NCBI RefSeq assembly: GCF_016775155.1
Contig: NZ_JAEUGD010000064.1
Location: 257,430 to 321,429 of the forward strand
Length of the DNA stretch: 64,000 nt
Source of the DNA: Fulvivirga marina
Lineage (GTDB): Bacteria; Bacteroidota; Bacteroidia; Cytophagales; Cyclobacteriaceae
Direction: 5' to 3'
The position numbers and the translations under genes were made by a program. Shown one piece after another: positions 28,255 to 38,039 of this stretch (position 1 is its first letter; each line of letters begins with the position of its first letter). The notes under the pieces were generated by a model. The model saw nothing but the letters and a program-made list of their open reading frames with translations, was not told where the DNA came from and did no database searches.

Positions 28255-28946
28255 TGAGGTTGGAAAATAAGGTAGCTATAGTTACAGGAGTAAGTAAAGG
28301 AATAGGGTTCGCGACTGTAAAAATGCTATTGAATAAGGGCTGCAAGGTGGCAGGCTGGGGAAGAACGGCTCCAGATATTGCGGATAATAACTTCTATTTT
28401 TATAAAACTGATGTTAGGGATATTGAGGAGGTTAATTTAGCCTATGAAAATACGGTTAAAGATCTCGGTGAGGATATTGCCATACTGGTCAATAATGCTG
28501 GCTTGGGCTATGAAGGGGGGATCGAAGATCTCGACCCAAAGCTTTGGCGACAGATGTTTGAAACCAACGTGGATGGTATATTTTACTGTAGCAGACTGGT
28601 TATCCCTAAAATGAAAAGAAATGATGAAGGGCATATTATTAATATCTCTTCCATTGCAGGAAATACAGGTATACCCAGTATGTCTGCCTATTGCGCTACA
28701 AAGCACGCAGTTACTGGCCTGTCTCACTCCATGTACAAAGAGTTAAGAAGCTTTGGTATCAAAGTAACTTGCATTTACCCAGGATCCGTTAAGACCAATT
28801 TCTTTGATGAAATTGATTCTGTTGAGGTTAATGATAGTATGATGATGCCTGAGGATATTGCCAGTACTATTATTCACTGCCTCGAGTCTCAGGCCAATTA
28901 TCATCATGTGGACATTGAGGTAAGGCCGCTAAAACCCAAAAAATAA
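28254..28946 (+). CDS. Short-chain dehydrogenase/reductase
   Basis: A 230-residue classical SDR with the nucleotide-binding TGVSKGIG (TGxxxGIG), the structural NNAG, the catalytic Ser in NISSIAG and the YCATK motif (YxxxK). Substrate unknown; such enzymes reduce ketones or oxidise alcohols with NAD(P)H. It is translationally coupled to the polyprenyl synthase (TAATG, 1-nt overlap). The 226-nt gap to the next, converging gene shows no feature. Confidence 0.88.
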   Translation: MRLENKVAIVTGVSKGIGFATVKMLLNKGCKVAGWGRTAPDIADNNFYFYKTDVRDIEEVNLAYENTVKDLGEDIAILVNNAGLGYEGGIEDLDPKLWRQMFETNVDGIFYCSRLVIPKMKRNDEGHIINISSIAGNTGIPSMSAYCATKHAVTGLSHSMYKELRSFGIKVTCIYPGSVKTNFFDEIDSVEVNDSMMMPEDIASTIIHCLESQANYHHVDIEVRPLKPKK

Positions 28947-29172
28947 GCTCATGATTTCTTGTGCTGTTGAAAACTTGTTAAATAAAACAACGACTTATGG
29001 CTATTGAAATAGGGCTGGCTAACCTTTCAATAGGGAAATAAGTGGCTTAGAACGCTGTTCTTTATGGCCAATATCGACACAAGGTTTCGGGCTTTAATCG
29101 TTAGCTAGGTCTGAGATGCTAAGGGGGACATTGATCAGTACATCCCCGATTTGTTTCTTGAAATCAGAATTG

Positions 29173-29751
29173 CTATTTTAATTTAACTCCAAGTTGGTGC
29201 ACCTTTTTTAACCACTTATTGCGCTGAGCCTGATCAGCTGTTTTGACGATTCCAATGGAGGATACAGCTACTGGCTTTACTCCACAAAATTCCAAGGTAC
29301 TTTTCTTTAGCATGTTGATACTTGGGCGACCATATACTAACCAGTAGTACCAGCTGGGTTGATCCATTGTGGTAATAATCCTTGCCGTTTTTCCTTTGAG
29401 TAGTTTGTCCCACCAGACAGACCCTTCTTTAGGTTGGAAAGCCATTCCCGGTAGAAATAATCGGTCGATGAAGCCCTTTAATATAGCCGGTAGCCCTCCC
29501 CACCATACCGGGTGAACCCAAACTAAGTGATCAGCCTTTTTAATTTTCAGCCAGGCTTCCATGAGGTCTGGCTCTAGCTCCATTCTTTTCCGGTATCCAT
29601 GCTGTAGGTTGGGGTTGAAATTTAAACCCGAAAGGGTTATCTCCTCTACATGGGCATGTGTCTGAAGCGCTCCCTGTTTATAGCTTTCCACCAATGCCTT
29701 GTTAAAACTTTCCTTATCGGGGTGCCCGTTGATAATTAGAATATTTTTCAT
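29173..29751 (-). CDS. NAD(P)H-dependent oxidoreductase, flavodoxin fold (KefF/MdaB-like)
   Basis: A 192-residue FMN or FAD quinone/azo reductase. The N-terminus MKNILIINGHPDKESFNKAL is the phosphate-binding loop of the family, and HPVWWGGLPAILKGFIDRLFLPGMAF is the flavin and dimer-contact stretch of the NQO1/KefF/MdaB group. The protein probably carries out two-electron reduction of quinones or electrophiles in the cytoplasm. A Crp/Fnr-type regulator is encoded 63 nt upstream on the same strand and may control it. Confidence 0.85.
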   Translation of the reverse strand: MKNILIINGHPDKESFNKALVESYKQGALQTHAHVEEITLSGLNFNPNLQHGYRKRMELEPDLMEAWLKIKKADHLVWVHPVWWGGLPAILKGFIDRLFLPGMAFQPKEGSVWWDKLLKGKTARIITTMDQPSWYYWLVYGRPSINMLKKSTLEFCGVKPVAVSSIGIVKTADQAQRNKWLKKVHQLGVKLK

Positions 29752-29814
29752 TTTACCTGTTTGTTTTTGCAGGCAAAAATATGGACGAGCTTACTCTTTC
29801 TTCAGGACATATGT

Positions 29815-30378
29815 CTATAAACTCAACTCTTTGCGAATTCGGCTCAAATGCCGTGGGGTAATCCCTAAGTAGGATGCCAGGTATTGCAGAGGTATATTTT
29901 GAATATAATCAGGATGGTTTTTTACCAATTCCAGATATCTTTCGTTGGCACTTTCCTTTTGATAGGAAAAAATCCTTTTTTCCATCTCCACGTACTGCTG
30001 TTCTGCTAAAAACTTTAGAAGTTTAACCCAGTTAGTGCTGTTTGCAGCCATTGTTTCGATGTCTCTCTTTTTTAGAATGAGGAGTTCTGCATGACTCAGC
30101 GCTTGTATGCTTTCAGGAGTTTTTTCACCCGTTATATAAGAAGAGTATGCGGTTGTAAAATTACCGGCAAAAGTGATACAATAAGTGACCTCTTCACCAT
30201 TATCTTTTGTGTAGAACGATCTCAATGTGCCATTTTCAACATACGCAATCTCCTGGCATACCTTGCCTTCTGTGATGAGGTATTCCCCTTTTTGGATAGT
30301 CCTTGAGGTTAGGTATTGCTTTACCTGATTGACTTCACTATCAGTAAGTATTCCAAATGTGCTGAGGTGGTTTAACAT
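29815..30378 (-). CDS. Crp/Fnr family transcriptional regulator
   Basis: A 187-residue one-component regulator. Residues about 10-120 form a cyclic-nucleotide-binding-like beta barrel (GEYLITEGKVCQEIAYVENG, FTTAYSSYITGEKTPESIQ), and the end is a winged helix with LQYLASYLGITPRHLSRIRK. There are no Cys clusters, so it is not an oxygen-sensing Fnr. This short form is widespread in Bacteroidota, often next to a single oxidoreductase gene as here. The ligand is unknown. Confidence 0.85.
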   Translation of the reverse strand: MLNHLSTFGILTDSEVNQVKQYLTSRTIQKGEYLITEGKVCQEIAYVENGTLRSFYTKDNGEEVTYCITFAGNFTTAYSSYITGEKTPESIQALSHAELLILKKRDIETMAANSTNWVKLLKFLAEQQYVEMEKRIFSYQKESANERYLELVKNHPDYIQNIPLQYLASYLGITPRHLSRIRKELSL

Positions 30379-30420
30379 TAATCTATTTGGCTTTATGGTT
30401 CTATGGGTTATCGTGAGTGC

Positions 30421-31773
30421 TTAGTTGCGAATCAATTGTATCAAAGCATTGATGTCTTCATTGTTTAACAACAGCTGCCCCTTGATACTAACGGCCTTCC
30501 CTACTCTTGATGCTTGTATATTTAAAGTATTTAGATTTTTGAGATATTTATGTTGCACAAACAGCGAATTTTGAAGACCCAGCCTTTGAAAATTGGTGTG
30601 GAGCATGAAGAAGTCCGGTGAGTTAGTATAACGCGGGGCTGGGACGCTATCCAAGTTGGTCAAAAACAGTTCTGAAGAGTCATTTTCTATGATACTTAAG
30701 TCCAGCAACGGGAGAATAGTTCTGTTGAGTTTATTGTTGATCGCTATTCTGTTCTTCCTTAAAAGGTCCAGCATATGGTTTGCTTTTCCCTTGATCAATA
30801 CCCTAACGCCGGGCACTTTTGTTTTATTAACAGTTTTGACTTCTACTTTCTCGAAATCATCATTGTAGTCATAGGTAATGATAGTATCATGCTGTATTGT
30901 GTTACCCGTGACTTTTAGATCAAAGTACCCTCCATAATCCCTGGCGAGACTATCTAAAGGAATGGTTATGCTGTTGATGTTGTAGCTTTTTAAGAACTGG
31001 GCGGGTACATTACCCGAAAAACCTAAATGTAGCGAAGTACCGGTATCCGGTAGCGCTACGGGTGCTGTAGTTGGAAACTCAATCCCCACATCAGGATTCC
31101 AGATTCCTGATAAAACAATCTTGCCATTATCAAAGTCAATGTCTGCAAGGTTGTCCCTCTGCAGAATGACTACGTCGCCACTTGCTTCTCTTAAAGTAGA
31201 AATCGTTTCGCTATCGGTAGCTACGGCTTCATTTTGAGAAAGTATTTGTTCCAGTGTCTTTTTTATGTCCTGACCATTGAAAGTATATGCAAGCGCTAAC
31301 CTTTGGTCATTATATGCAATCTGTATTTTATTGTCTTCAGAGGAAGCATAGCTATACTTTCTCAATACTTTAAAATTGCTTACATCCAGCTTGCTTTGAA
31401 TGTATGTTTTTAATGCTGAAGAGTCATTTACTTTCAGGGAAGTATAGTAAGTTTTTATATCACCTTTAAGGGAATAAATAAAAAGGTTTGCAGGTAAAGT
31501 GAAGCCCTTGGAGATAACATCAACGTCTTCGGCGGAGGTACTGTCTTCTTCTGAGGGGCTGAAGTAAAAGGAGGGGTTGGATATGGAGTTTAAGGCTATC
31601 TTTTGAATTAGTTGATCACTGTTGATCTTAATGATAAGATCCGCATTTTTATGGATCATACCCTGGTATGAGTCGTATTGACGATATTTAAGAAAGCCAT
31701 AGAAAACAAAGAGCAGCAGTAGGACCACTACTGCTGCTCTTGTAATAAATTTTATAAAACCTGACCTATTCAT
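30421..31773 (-). CDS. Unknown envelope protein with one membrane anchor
   Basis: A 450-residue protein with an N-terminal hydrophobic helix (AAVVVLLLLFVFYGFLKY) that is either an uncleaved signal or a membrane anchor, leaving the rest outside the cytoplasm. The body is beta-rich with no motif I recognise. It starts within the stop codon of the upstream DUF4836-like gene (1-nt overlap) and is the last gene of a three-gene envelope operon. It may be a distant relative of its neighbour, since both include an early NADLIIKIN/NATFVGSID-like strand. Confidence 0.65.
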   Translation of the reverse strand: MNRSGFIKFITRAAVVVLLLLFVFYGFLKYRQYDSYQGMIHKNADLIIKINSDQLIQKIALNSISNPSFYFSPSEEDSTSAEDVDVISKGFTLPANLFIYSLKGDIKTYYTSLKVNDSSALKTYIQSKLDVSNFKVLRKYSYASSEDNKIQIAYNDQRLALAYTFNGQDIKKTLEQILSQNEAVATDSETISTLREASGDVVILQRDNLADIDFDNGKIVLSGIWNPDVGIEFPTTAPVALPDTGTSLHLGFSGNVPAQFLKSYNINSITIPLDSLARDYGGYFDLKVTGNTIQHDTIITYDYNDDFEKVEVKTVNKTKVPGVRVLIKGKANHMLDLLRKNRIAINNKLNRTILPLLDLSIIENDSSELFLTNLDSVPAPRYTNSPDFFMLHTNFQRLGLQNSLFVQHKYLKNLNTLNIQASRVGKAVSIKGQLLLNNEDINALIQLIRN

Positions 31774-33917
31774 TAATCTATATGTTCAATAAAATCCAGC
31801 AGGTACGAAATCGTACTTTTATGATTTGCCGGAACCTCCATTATTAACTCACCATGCATCGTTTTATTTTTGATCTTAGATGATTTTAAATAGAAATCAG
31901 ATGCATTCTTCACGGCATATTCTGCTATTTTCTTGTTAGGCATATTAGTCTCTACAGGAAACGCTTCCCCAAACCTTTTACCATTAAAAAAGGCTGAAAA
32001 ATTACCTTGTTTAATGACTTTCTTATGTTTTCCTGATAGTTTGGCAGTATACCTGTCGTTAATAATATCTGAGATATCACTAGCTGAAGTGGTAAGGAAA
32101 AAGATATCATTTTTAATAGCAAAATAAACTTCCAAAGGTAGTTCACTTTTTTTATCCTTTATTTTATAGTAACCATTTTCAGCTTCTACAAGTTGCTTTT
32201 TCACCAAATAGGCTATGATGTTCTTCGTGAGACTCATTTCCTCTGTTGAAGCCATTAGGATGAAGTCCGGAAGTTTCTCCGTTTTGGTTTTTTCTACAGC
32301 AGTGTAGTTATAGTCTTCATCATATTCATAATCCGTATAAGTTACTTCTTTTTCATTAATACCCGTAAATGCAAGTAAAGCATCTCCTTTAATTAATTTA
32401 GCTACAGCTTCTTCGTCTAGTAATAGCGAGAAGAGATCGGCACCTATGGCTATTTCATCCTGCATTTTTCCCTCCATTAGCGGACCATAAGTCTTAGCTA
32501 AAAGCCTAGGGTATTCTTCCAATGTATTTTTGAAATTCACATTGTAACTCATATATCCCAAAAGCTTATCTTCATTGAGGTATTTGAAGAAGTTTGAGTT
32601 GATCTTTTGATTTCCCATACGCTGATAAATATCAGCAAACTCATCACTTAGCTCCATATCTACACTGATTCGAGCCTCCGGGCCTTCAAGGTAAAGATTA
32701 GCAGAAAATTCACCATATCCTCCCATCATCTCATCTAAGCTTTTGGGATATCCCTGAAGCGCATTGTACATACCTGAATATATTTCAGACATAGTGTTTC
32801 CTAAATGGCTATTCCAGATGTTAATTACCGCCTTTGAGTCAAACTGAGCAGTGTACTGCTTGTTTTTCATTATTGACTTTTGAGCAGGGACCATGGTTTT
32901 ATGTAACATGTACGCTGTCCATTTAGATTCTAATACCCTCTTCTCATCATAATGATCCAGGTAACTGGTGTCATCATAATTGTACGGGCTTTCATAGACC
33001 TTGAAAGAATCACTATAGTAGGTGGCCTCATCAATTAGCTTTTGCGCATATTCTCTATCCGATGGGTCTTCAAAACTCAAAGCAGCTTGTTTTAAGAAAT
33101 AAGCTCTGTTTGAAATGAAGTTATCCAGATTTTCCGGATCAGGGTTGCTTATACTGTCAATCTCAGCAATGTACCCTTTAAGTTGCTCTACCTGCTCTTC
33201 CAGTTGTTCAAGGAAATCTGAATTATTATTCTTAGCAGCCTGCTTAAGATCTTCAGAGAAGTAGTAGTAGTTACTCGCATATAGGTGTAGTGAATAATTA
33301 TAAAGGTATGGAAGGTCATCGTATGTCAGTTCTTGCTCAGGTTGCTCAGTAGCCTCCATCACTTCTTCCACCTCCGATACCTGACCTTCAGCTGATTCTT
33401 CGGATACTTCTTTCAGCTCAGTTTCTATGGTTGAAAAATCGTAGTCAGTAAAATATTCATCATTACTATACCCTATAACAAAGACCATCTTATTGTTATC
33501 CCAAGCTACATATGAATTATTGTCTGCCTGAACATATTTGTAGTTGTTATTTTGCATTATTTTAGCCTTATCATGGATAAAGGCCTGTTCGAGGAATTGA
33601 GGCTCCTTAAGTGGCACTAGTAGAACTGTATACGACAGACTGTCGTTTTTTTCAAAGTAGAAATATGTTGTAGCGTTGGTGTTGATCCCAATATCTTCAA
33701 TGGAGGAAAGCTCTTGGCCTGACTCTTTTGAAAAGGCCTTCAGCATTTCTTTACCAAGTTTCGAATTGTCAAGTTCAGATATTGTAACAGATTCTAATAT
33801 TTTGCTGCCATCAATGCTCCCAACAAAGGTTGCATTATAGGGGATATGCTCCCTGAGATCCTGCGCCTGGTTGAATGTGAAAGAGAAAAGGGCACAGATG
33901 AGTAAAAGGTATTTCAT
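31773..33917 (-). CDS. DUF4836-like exported protein
   Basis: A 714-residue protein with cleavable signal peptide MKYLLLICALFSFTFNQAQ. The mature start DLREHIPYNATFVGSIDGSKIL resembles DUF4836 proteins of Bacteroidota, which begin with a Pro-x-x-Ala-x-x-Val strand after the signal. An acidic Glu-rich insert lies around residues 165-200 (EVSEESAEGQVSEVEEVMEA). The C-terminal part has repeated beta strands. Function unknown. It follows the lipoprotein gene by 4 nt and overlaps the next gene by 1 nt, so the three are co-expressed and probably act together at the envelope. Confidence 0.6.
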   Translation of the reverse strand: MKYLLLICALFSFTFNQAQDLREHIPYNATFVGSIDGSKILESVTISELDNSKLGKEMLKAFSKESGQELSSIEDIGINTNATTYFYFEKNDSLSYTVLLVPLKEPQFLEQAFIHDKAKIMQNNNYKYVQADNNSYVAWDNNKMVFVIGYSNDEYFTDYDFSTIETELKEVSEESAEGQVSEVEEVMEATEQPEQELTYDDLPYLYNYSLHLYASNYYYFSEDLKQAAKNNNSDFLEQLEEQVEQLKGYIAEIDSISNPDPENLDNFISNRAYFLKQAALSFEDPSDREYAQKLIDEATYYSDSFKVYESPYNYDDTSYLDHYDEKRVLESKWTAYMLHKTMVPAQKSIMKNKQYTAQFDSKAVINIWNSHLGNTMSEIYSGMYNALQGYPKSLDEMMGGYGEFSANLYLEGPEARISVDMELSDEFADIYQRMGNQKINSNFFKYLNEDKLLGYMSYNVNFKNTLEEYPRLLAKTYGPLMEGKMQDEIAIGADLFSLLLDEEAVAKLIKGDALLAFTGINEKEVTYTDYEYDEDYNYTAVEKTKTEKLPDFILMASTEEMSLTKNIIAYLVKKQLVEAENGYYKIKDKKSELPLEVYFAIKNDIFFLTTSASDISDIINDRYTAKLSGKHKKVIKQGNFSAFFNGKRFGEAFPVETNMPNKKIAEYAVKNASDFYLKSSKIKNKTMHGELIMEVPANHKSTISYLLDFIEHID

Positions 33918-33921
33918 GTTG

Positions 33922-34605
33922 TTATTTTAATTGTATTTTGTTAGTAAGATTGATATTTCCGTTAATCACATCCAAAGCAGAAGCTCGCATCATTACTGCT
34001 CGTTTTGATTTTGATATCTTGGCTTTAGCATTGGAGGAGGCTGTTATTTCATGTTCAAACCTGAAAATTGATGTATAAGAAGCTTCATCAAACACTTTTT
34101 TGTCGTCTTCTTTTAACTTTTCGTATTCGGTTTTCACTTCAGTATCATAGGAGTAGTTTTTTGAAAACACTTTTTTTGTTGCATCGAAGTTATAAGAGAA
34201 AAGCAATGGTTTAACCTTTAGGTTTTTAGTTACTTCCTGTAGAATGTCATCAATGTTATTTACAGATCTGAAATGGCAGCTTAAAGAGAAAATGTAATTG
34301 TCAAAATCTACTTTTTTACTGACGTTTGAAATGCCTTCAGTGTTTTGAAGAAAGGTAACAGCTTTATTTAGTGCATGATTGATGTCTTCTCTGGCAGGCA
34401 CTTTATAGCCATTAACAGTGTCTAATAGCATGATTGAGGCTAGTTTTGTTTTGCTTTTGCTCAAGTTTGCCGTCAGCGTTATTTCACCAGATCCATCAGC
34501 ATTAAGGGTGATCTCATCTATGATATCAAAACAAGAAGTAAGTGGGCATAGAAATGCTAAAATGAATATGAATGATAACGTTCTTTTAAAATTAATACCT
34601 ATCAT
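33922..34605 (-). CDS. Lipoprotein of unknown function
   Basis: A 227-residue protein with a type II signal peptide: hydrophobic TLSFIFILAFLCP followed by lipobox LTSC with the acylated Cys at residue 25. The mature part begins FDIIDEITLNADGSGEITLTANL, reminiscent of LppM-like beta proteins in which a DGSG turn follows the first strand. First gene of the three-gene envelope operon with the DUF4836-like protein. No promoter of the TAnnTTTG type was found directly upstream. Confidence 0.7.
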   Translation of the reverse strand: MIGINFKRTLSFIFILAFLCPLTSCFDIIDEITLNADGSGEITLTANLSKSKTKLASIMLLDTVNGYKVPAREDINHALNKAVTFLQNTEGISNVSKKVDFDNYIFSLSCHFRSVNNIDDILQEVTKNLKVKPLLFSYNFDATKKVFSKNYSYDTEVKTEYEKLKEDDKKVFDEASYTSIFRFEHEITASSNAKAKISKSKRAVMMRASALDVINGNINLTNKIQLK

Positions 34606-34872
34606 GAAGCGTAGTTTTGTGCATAGATGTTAGAAAATCAGCCGTTTATACACAAAGAGCCAAAAGGGTAAACGCTCTTATTTCGACTCTTTATTAATCG
34701 GGCACAAATTTATAATAGATATTTTATTATCGAACAATAATATACGGTAATTTTACAATTTTTCGTGTCTTTGTGTGCGAAGCATCATACTTGTTTCAGC
34801 ATGGCTGTAATTTAAGGTAGCCTTCATCTAATGTAAAAGAGTAAATGAAGGCAATGGTTCTGTAGTCTTTTG

Positions 34873-35037
34873 TTATTTTGACTTATTAGCGCCAATAGTC
34901 CAGAGTACAATGCCCGTCCCAGTCATACCTATGCCGGTGACCAGAATAATCGCACCAAAAGCTCCCTGTGCATCACTCTCTCAGTTTCCATTGGTACAAT
35001 TATAATAAGTAGCATCGGCGTTTGATACCGGAAGGTC
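34873..35037 (-). pseudogene. Remnant of a small membrane protein gene
   Basis: Within the 555-nt gap 34606-35160 the minus strand reads PVSNADATYYNCTNGN, a TGA (34981-34983), then ESDAQGAFGAIILVTGIGMT and on to a natural stop at 34873-34875 after IGANKSK. The frame on both sides of the TGA is coherent, with a hydrophobic helix after it. One base change (TGT or TGC to TGA) would explain the break. No start is visible upstream, where another stop occurs. Nothing else was seen in the gap. Confidence 0.5.
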
Positions 35038-35160
35038 GATTGATCAAAAATTTAAAGCCTACTTGAGTTTTGGAATTCGCTTAACGAATTGATTTAAGGC
35101 ATGCTAAAAATGACACAGGACTCATACATAGTTTGAATTGTAAGTATTGGGAGGATGATT

Positions 35161-35793
35161 TTACCTTTCGGATAGGGCGAGTTTGATACCTAACAGAATA
35201 AATAAACCACCAGCTATTTTGTCCAGCCACAGTTTTATTTTGTAATTTTTCCTTATTCTATCAGATAATCTGGAAGCAAATATTGCTAAGGTTAGACACC
35301 ATATGGTCGCCGTAGATAAAAAGGTAAGGCCAAGGATGAGAAATGAGACGGAGCTTTGACTGTAATTTGGATCAATAAATTGAGGTAAAAAAGCAAGGAA
35401 GAATAAGGCTACCTTAGGGTTGAGTACATTAGTCAGAATGCCTGACATGTAAATTTTCATGATACCCGTATTTTCTTGTTTTACTTCCAACTCTAATTTT
35501 CCTTTTGATTTTACTCCCAGGGATCGGGCACCAAGGTATATCAGGTATGCTGCTCCTAGGTACTTGACAACCTCAAAAGCTATTGCCGATTTTGCCAGGA
35601 TTATAGATAAACCTAATGTGGCAAGAATGATGTGAAAAATTGCCCCTGTACAGATTCCTAAAGCGGATAAAATGCCGGCTTTCTTTCCTTGTGATATGGC
35701 TCTTCCAAGAATAAACATGGTGTCTGCTCCAGGTGTTAAATTTAATATTATACCTGCGATTAAGAATGTTTCAAAGTTTACAATTCCGAACAT
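35161..35793 (-). CDS. LysE/RhtB family amino acid exporter
   Basis: A 210-residue membrane protein with about six hydrophobic segments. The family signature near the start reads AGIILNLTPGADTMFILGRAI, including the NLTPGPD-like motif, and KYLGAAYLIYLGARSL follows the third segment. LysE/RhtB proteins export amino acids such as lysine, homoserine or threonine by proton exchange; the substrate cannot be predicted. It is transcribed alone. Confidence 0.9.
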   Translation of the reverse strand: MFGIVNFETFLIAGIILNLTPGADTMFILGRAISQGKKAGILSALGICTGAIFHIILATLGLSIILAKSAIAFEVVKYLGAAYLIYLGARSLGVKSKGKLELEVKQENTGIMKIYMSGILTNVLNPKVALFFLAFLPQFIDPNYSQSSVSFLILGLTFLSTATIWCLTLAIFASRLSDRIRKNYKIKLWLDKIAGGLFILLGIKLALSER

Positions 35794-36017
35794 GGTTATG
35801 GGGCTTGCTTTAAAGCCGACGATCTGGGGATATGTTAAGTGTATGTGTTTTTAACTTCGTTAGCCTAGATCGAAGGCCGGATTCATAATTGGTGAATCTA
35901 ATATAATCTGACGAAGAATGGAACGAGGGACGGTATTTTTTACTTAATTCATGATGAAAATGACATAAATAATAGCGGTGAAAGAGGGGGGAGGGGGTAA
36001 ATATTGGAGGGGAGAAA

Positions 36018-36046
36018 CAAAAAACCGGGAATATGACTATCCCGGC
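36018..36046 (-). terminator. Rho-independent terminator after the 153-residue gene
   Basis: On the minus strand CCGGGA, a 9-nt loop and TCCCGG (36025-36030 with 36040-36045) are followed by six T. It lies 34 nt past the stop of the 36080-36541 gene. Confidence 0.75.
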
Positions 36047-36079
36047 TATTACATTTATTGCTTTTAAGTTGGTCAGGAC

Positions 36080-36541
36080 TTATGCTACTTTTTCCCTGCC
36101 AGCTTCCATTACAGCATAGTGCTTCATGTTCTTGAAGTCTTCTTCACTCATAGTTTCTATTGCTGTGCCGCTGGTTTCCAGTGAATAGTTGCCCTCGTTT
36201 TCCCACCAGGTACGAGCGTGCTCGCGAGCCTCTTCTTTATTTACTTCAAAAAGCTGAATGTATGAATCAGATATTATCCATGATTTATCTTGCGTGCTGT
36301 ATTTCTCAAAAATCATGCTTCGCATTTGAGTTGCAGTTTTGTCCTGATTTTTGAAATGAGAAATAGTATATGACATAGTCTCTGGCTCTGTCATAACGTT
36401 GTCCCAGAATTTCTTGGAAGAAACAATCTGAGAAGTAGTAAGTAGGTATCCAAAACCTTTTTCTACTGGCTCCTTGCTAAGGTCGCAGTTAGCTTTGAAA
36501 GCTTTCTTCTTTTTGCCAAATAGATTGGATATGAAAGACAT
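36080..36541 (-). CDS. Unknown small protein
   Basis: A 153-residue soluble protein that begins MSFISNLFGKKKKAFKANCD, a basic start without signal peptide. I recognise no family. It has an acidic helical end (EEAREHARTWWENEG and MSEEDFKNMKHYAVMEAG). A clear terminator follows and a 61-nt gap precedes it, so it is probably transcribed alone or by read-through from a promoter before it. Confidence 0.6.
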   Translation of the reverse strand: MSFISNLFGKKKKAFKANCDLSKEPVEKGFGYLLTTSQIVSSKKFWDNVMTEPETMSYTISHFKNQDKTATQMRSMIFEKYSTQDKSWIISDSYIQLFEVNKEEAREHARTWWENEGNYSLETSGTAIETMSEEDFKNMKHYAVMEAGREKVA

Positions 36542-36602
36542 AGTGTTGTTTATTTAAGTTGTTGACCTAATTTTTTGAACGTGTATACTTATAAAAAGTT
36601 TT

Positions 36603-38039
36603 TTAATTTTTCTCTTTTCTCAAAGCTTCCATCTTCTCATATCGTGTTAGAAAATCTTCAAGTTTTTCTGCTGGTACCTTTTTCGCTATGATTTTCTTTT
36701 TTTCATCTAGCACGTAAATAGTAGGAGTGGTAAGAGCGTCATAGAGTTTTTGGTAGTGCTCGGTATAAGTTCTAGGGCCATTGACGGTAACCCAAGACTC
36801 CAGGTGCATATCTTTAATGTAATTCTTCATTTTTAACATAGAAGTATCGGCTGATACAGCAAACACATTGACGTCAAAGGAGGTGCCTTCGCTAAACTTT
36901 TTTAACTTCGGAGTTTCCTTTTTGCAGTGCCCGCAGTCTGGGTCGTAGAAGTAAATGACTGTATATTTATTCTTTTGGTCATAAAGTGATCGTGATTTCA
37001 GGTTTTCATCTAGCATGATAAGGTTGGGAGCTTTCATGCCTATCAAGCTTAACCGAAGCTGTTCAGCACGTTCTTTAAGGTTTTTCTTTAGCTGATCGTT
37101 AGCCCAATAATCCATTTCGCCTGTTGCAAAGTAGCGATAGTATATGTTTACAAACACCTCATCAAGCCCCATGATTTCAGGGTTTTGATATTTTATAGTT
37201 ACAGTCCATACCAAATATTTGTAGGTATCCTGATTAGTTTTAGCCAGATCGGCGAGGTGTTGTATAGCATTAGTTATTGTATCAGGGTGCTGGATCAGTA
37301 GCTTGTCAAGGTAGTCTTCAACTTTTTTTCTGTAAAGGGGCTCTGAAAGCCTAATCATAGCAGGGTCAGCAAGGTTGAAATTATCCCAGTAGTGCTTTTT
37401 ATAATAGCGATAGCTGAAGGTTGAGTCGACTTTTCCATTGTCCAATATTGGCGCCTCGGGGATTTCTATTCTTTTATTCGCATTTAAAATTTTAGTCAGC
37501 AGGCTTTCAGGATATTTATTCATTAACTCATCCTGATGCCCCATTACTTTTTTGTTGAGCTTTTCCAGTTCAGACCGAGCGACGGACTTGGAGGCTTCAG
37601 TGCTGGTGCTATCGCGCATTACCTTGACATAAGGTTGAGCCTCTTCATTGCGGGCACTATTGTATAGCAGGTTAGCAAAAAACACCTCGTTTTCAATATC
37701 ACCCGTTACTTTCATGTGAGTTACATACTCAGGGTGCTTTGTGTGCAGACTAAATTGCTGGTCATTACTAATGAGGATATCAAATAATCTGGTTTTATTT
37801 AACACAACAAAGTATACTCCTGATTCTAATGGCTTGCTACCCGAAAAAGCAAACTCCCCAATTTTGTTGATGTGAGCGGTATCTTTAACGTAGGTGCTCT
37901 CTCCAAAAAAGTTGCCCAGGTAAACGGTAGTGTCGGCCAGACCCTCTATTTTGAAGTTGAGCTTATACCCTTTTTGAGCATGAGCATAACTACAAGTTAG
38001 AAGGAGTAGAGTGTAAAGTAGAATTTTTTTCATCTGCAT
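36603..38039 (-). CDS. Exported thioredoxin-domain protein (TlpA-like, DUF4369/DUF5106 type)
   Basis: A 478-residue protein with signal peptide (KKILLYTLLLLTCSYAHAQ). An N-terminal beta domain (KLNFKIEGLADTTVYLGNFF) is of the DUF4369 kind, then a helical central part, then a C-terminal thioredoxin fold with active site DCGHCKKE and cis-Pro in TTPTIYVLDE. Family role: periplasmic disulfide reduction or thiol redox partner, frequent in Bacteroidota. The start could also be the second Met, 6 nt later. Transcribed divergently from gldA. Confidence 0.85.
   Translation of the reverse strand: MQMKKILLYTLLLLTCSYAHAQKGYKLNFKIEGLADTTVYLGNFFGESTYVKDTAHINKIGEFAFSGSKPLESGVYFVVLNKTRLFDILISNDQQFSLHTKHPEYVTHMKVTGDIENEVFFANLLYNSARNEEAQPYVKVMRDSTSTEASKSVARSELEKLNKKVMGHQDELMNKYPESLLTKILNANKRIEIPEAPILDNGKVDSTFSYRYYKKHYWDNFNLADPAMIRLSEPLYRKKVEDYLDKLLIQHPDTITNAIQHLADLAKTNQDTYKYLVWTVTIKYQNPEIMGLDEVFVNIYYRYFATGEMDYWANDQLKKNLKERAEQLRLSLIGMKAPNLIMLDENLKSRSLYDQKNKYTVIYFYDPDCGHCKKETPKLKKFSEGTSFDVNVFAVSADTSMLKMKNYIKDMHLESWVTVNGPRTYTEHYQKLYDALTTPTIYVLDEKKKIIAKKVPAEKLEDFLTRYEKMEALRKEKN

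Noticed and set aside
35985-36012. G-rich stretch that might form a G-quadruplex
   Set aside because: Only three long G runs are present with an irregular long gap, so it does not fit a four-run motif; it lies between two convergent gene units.
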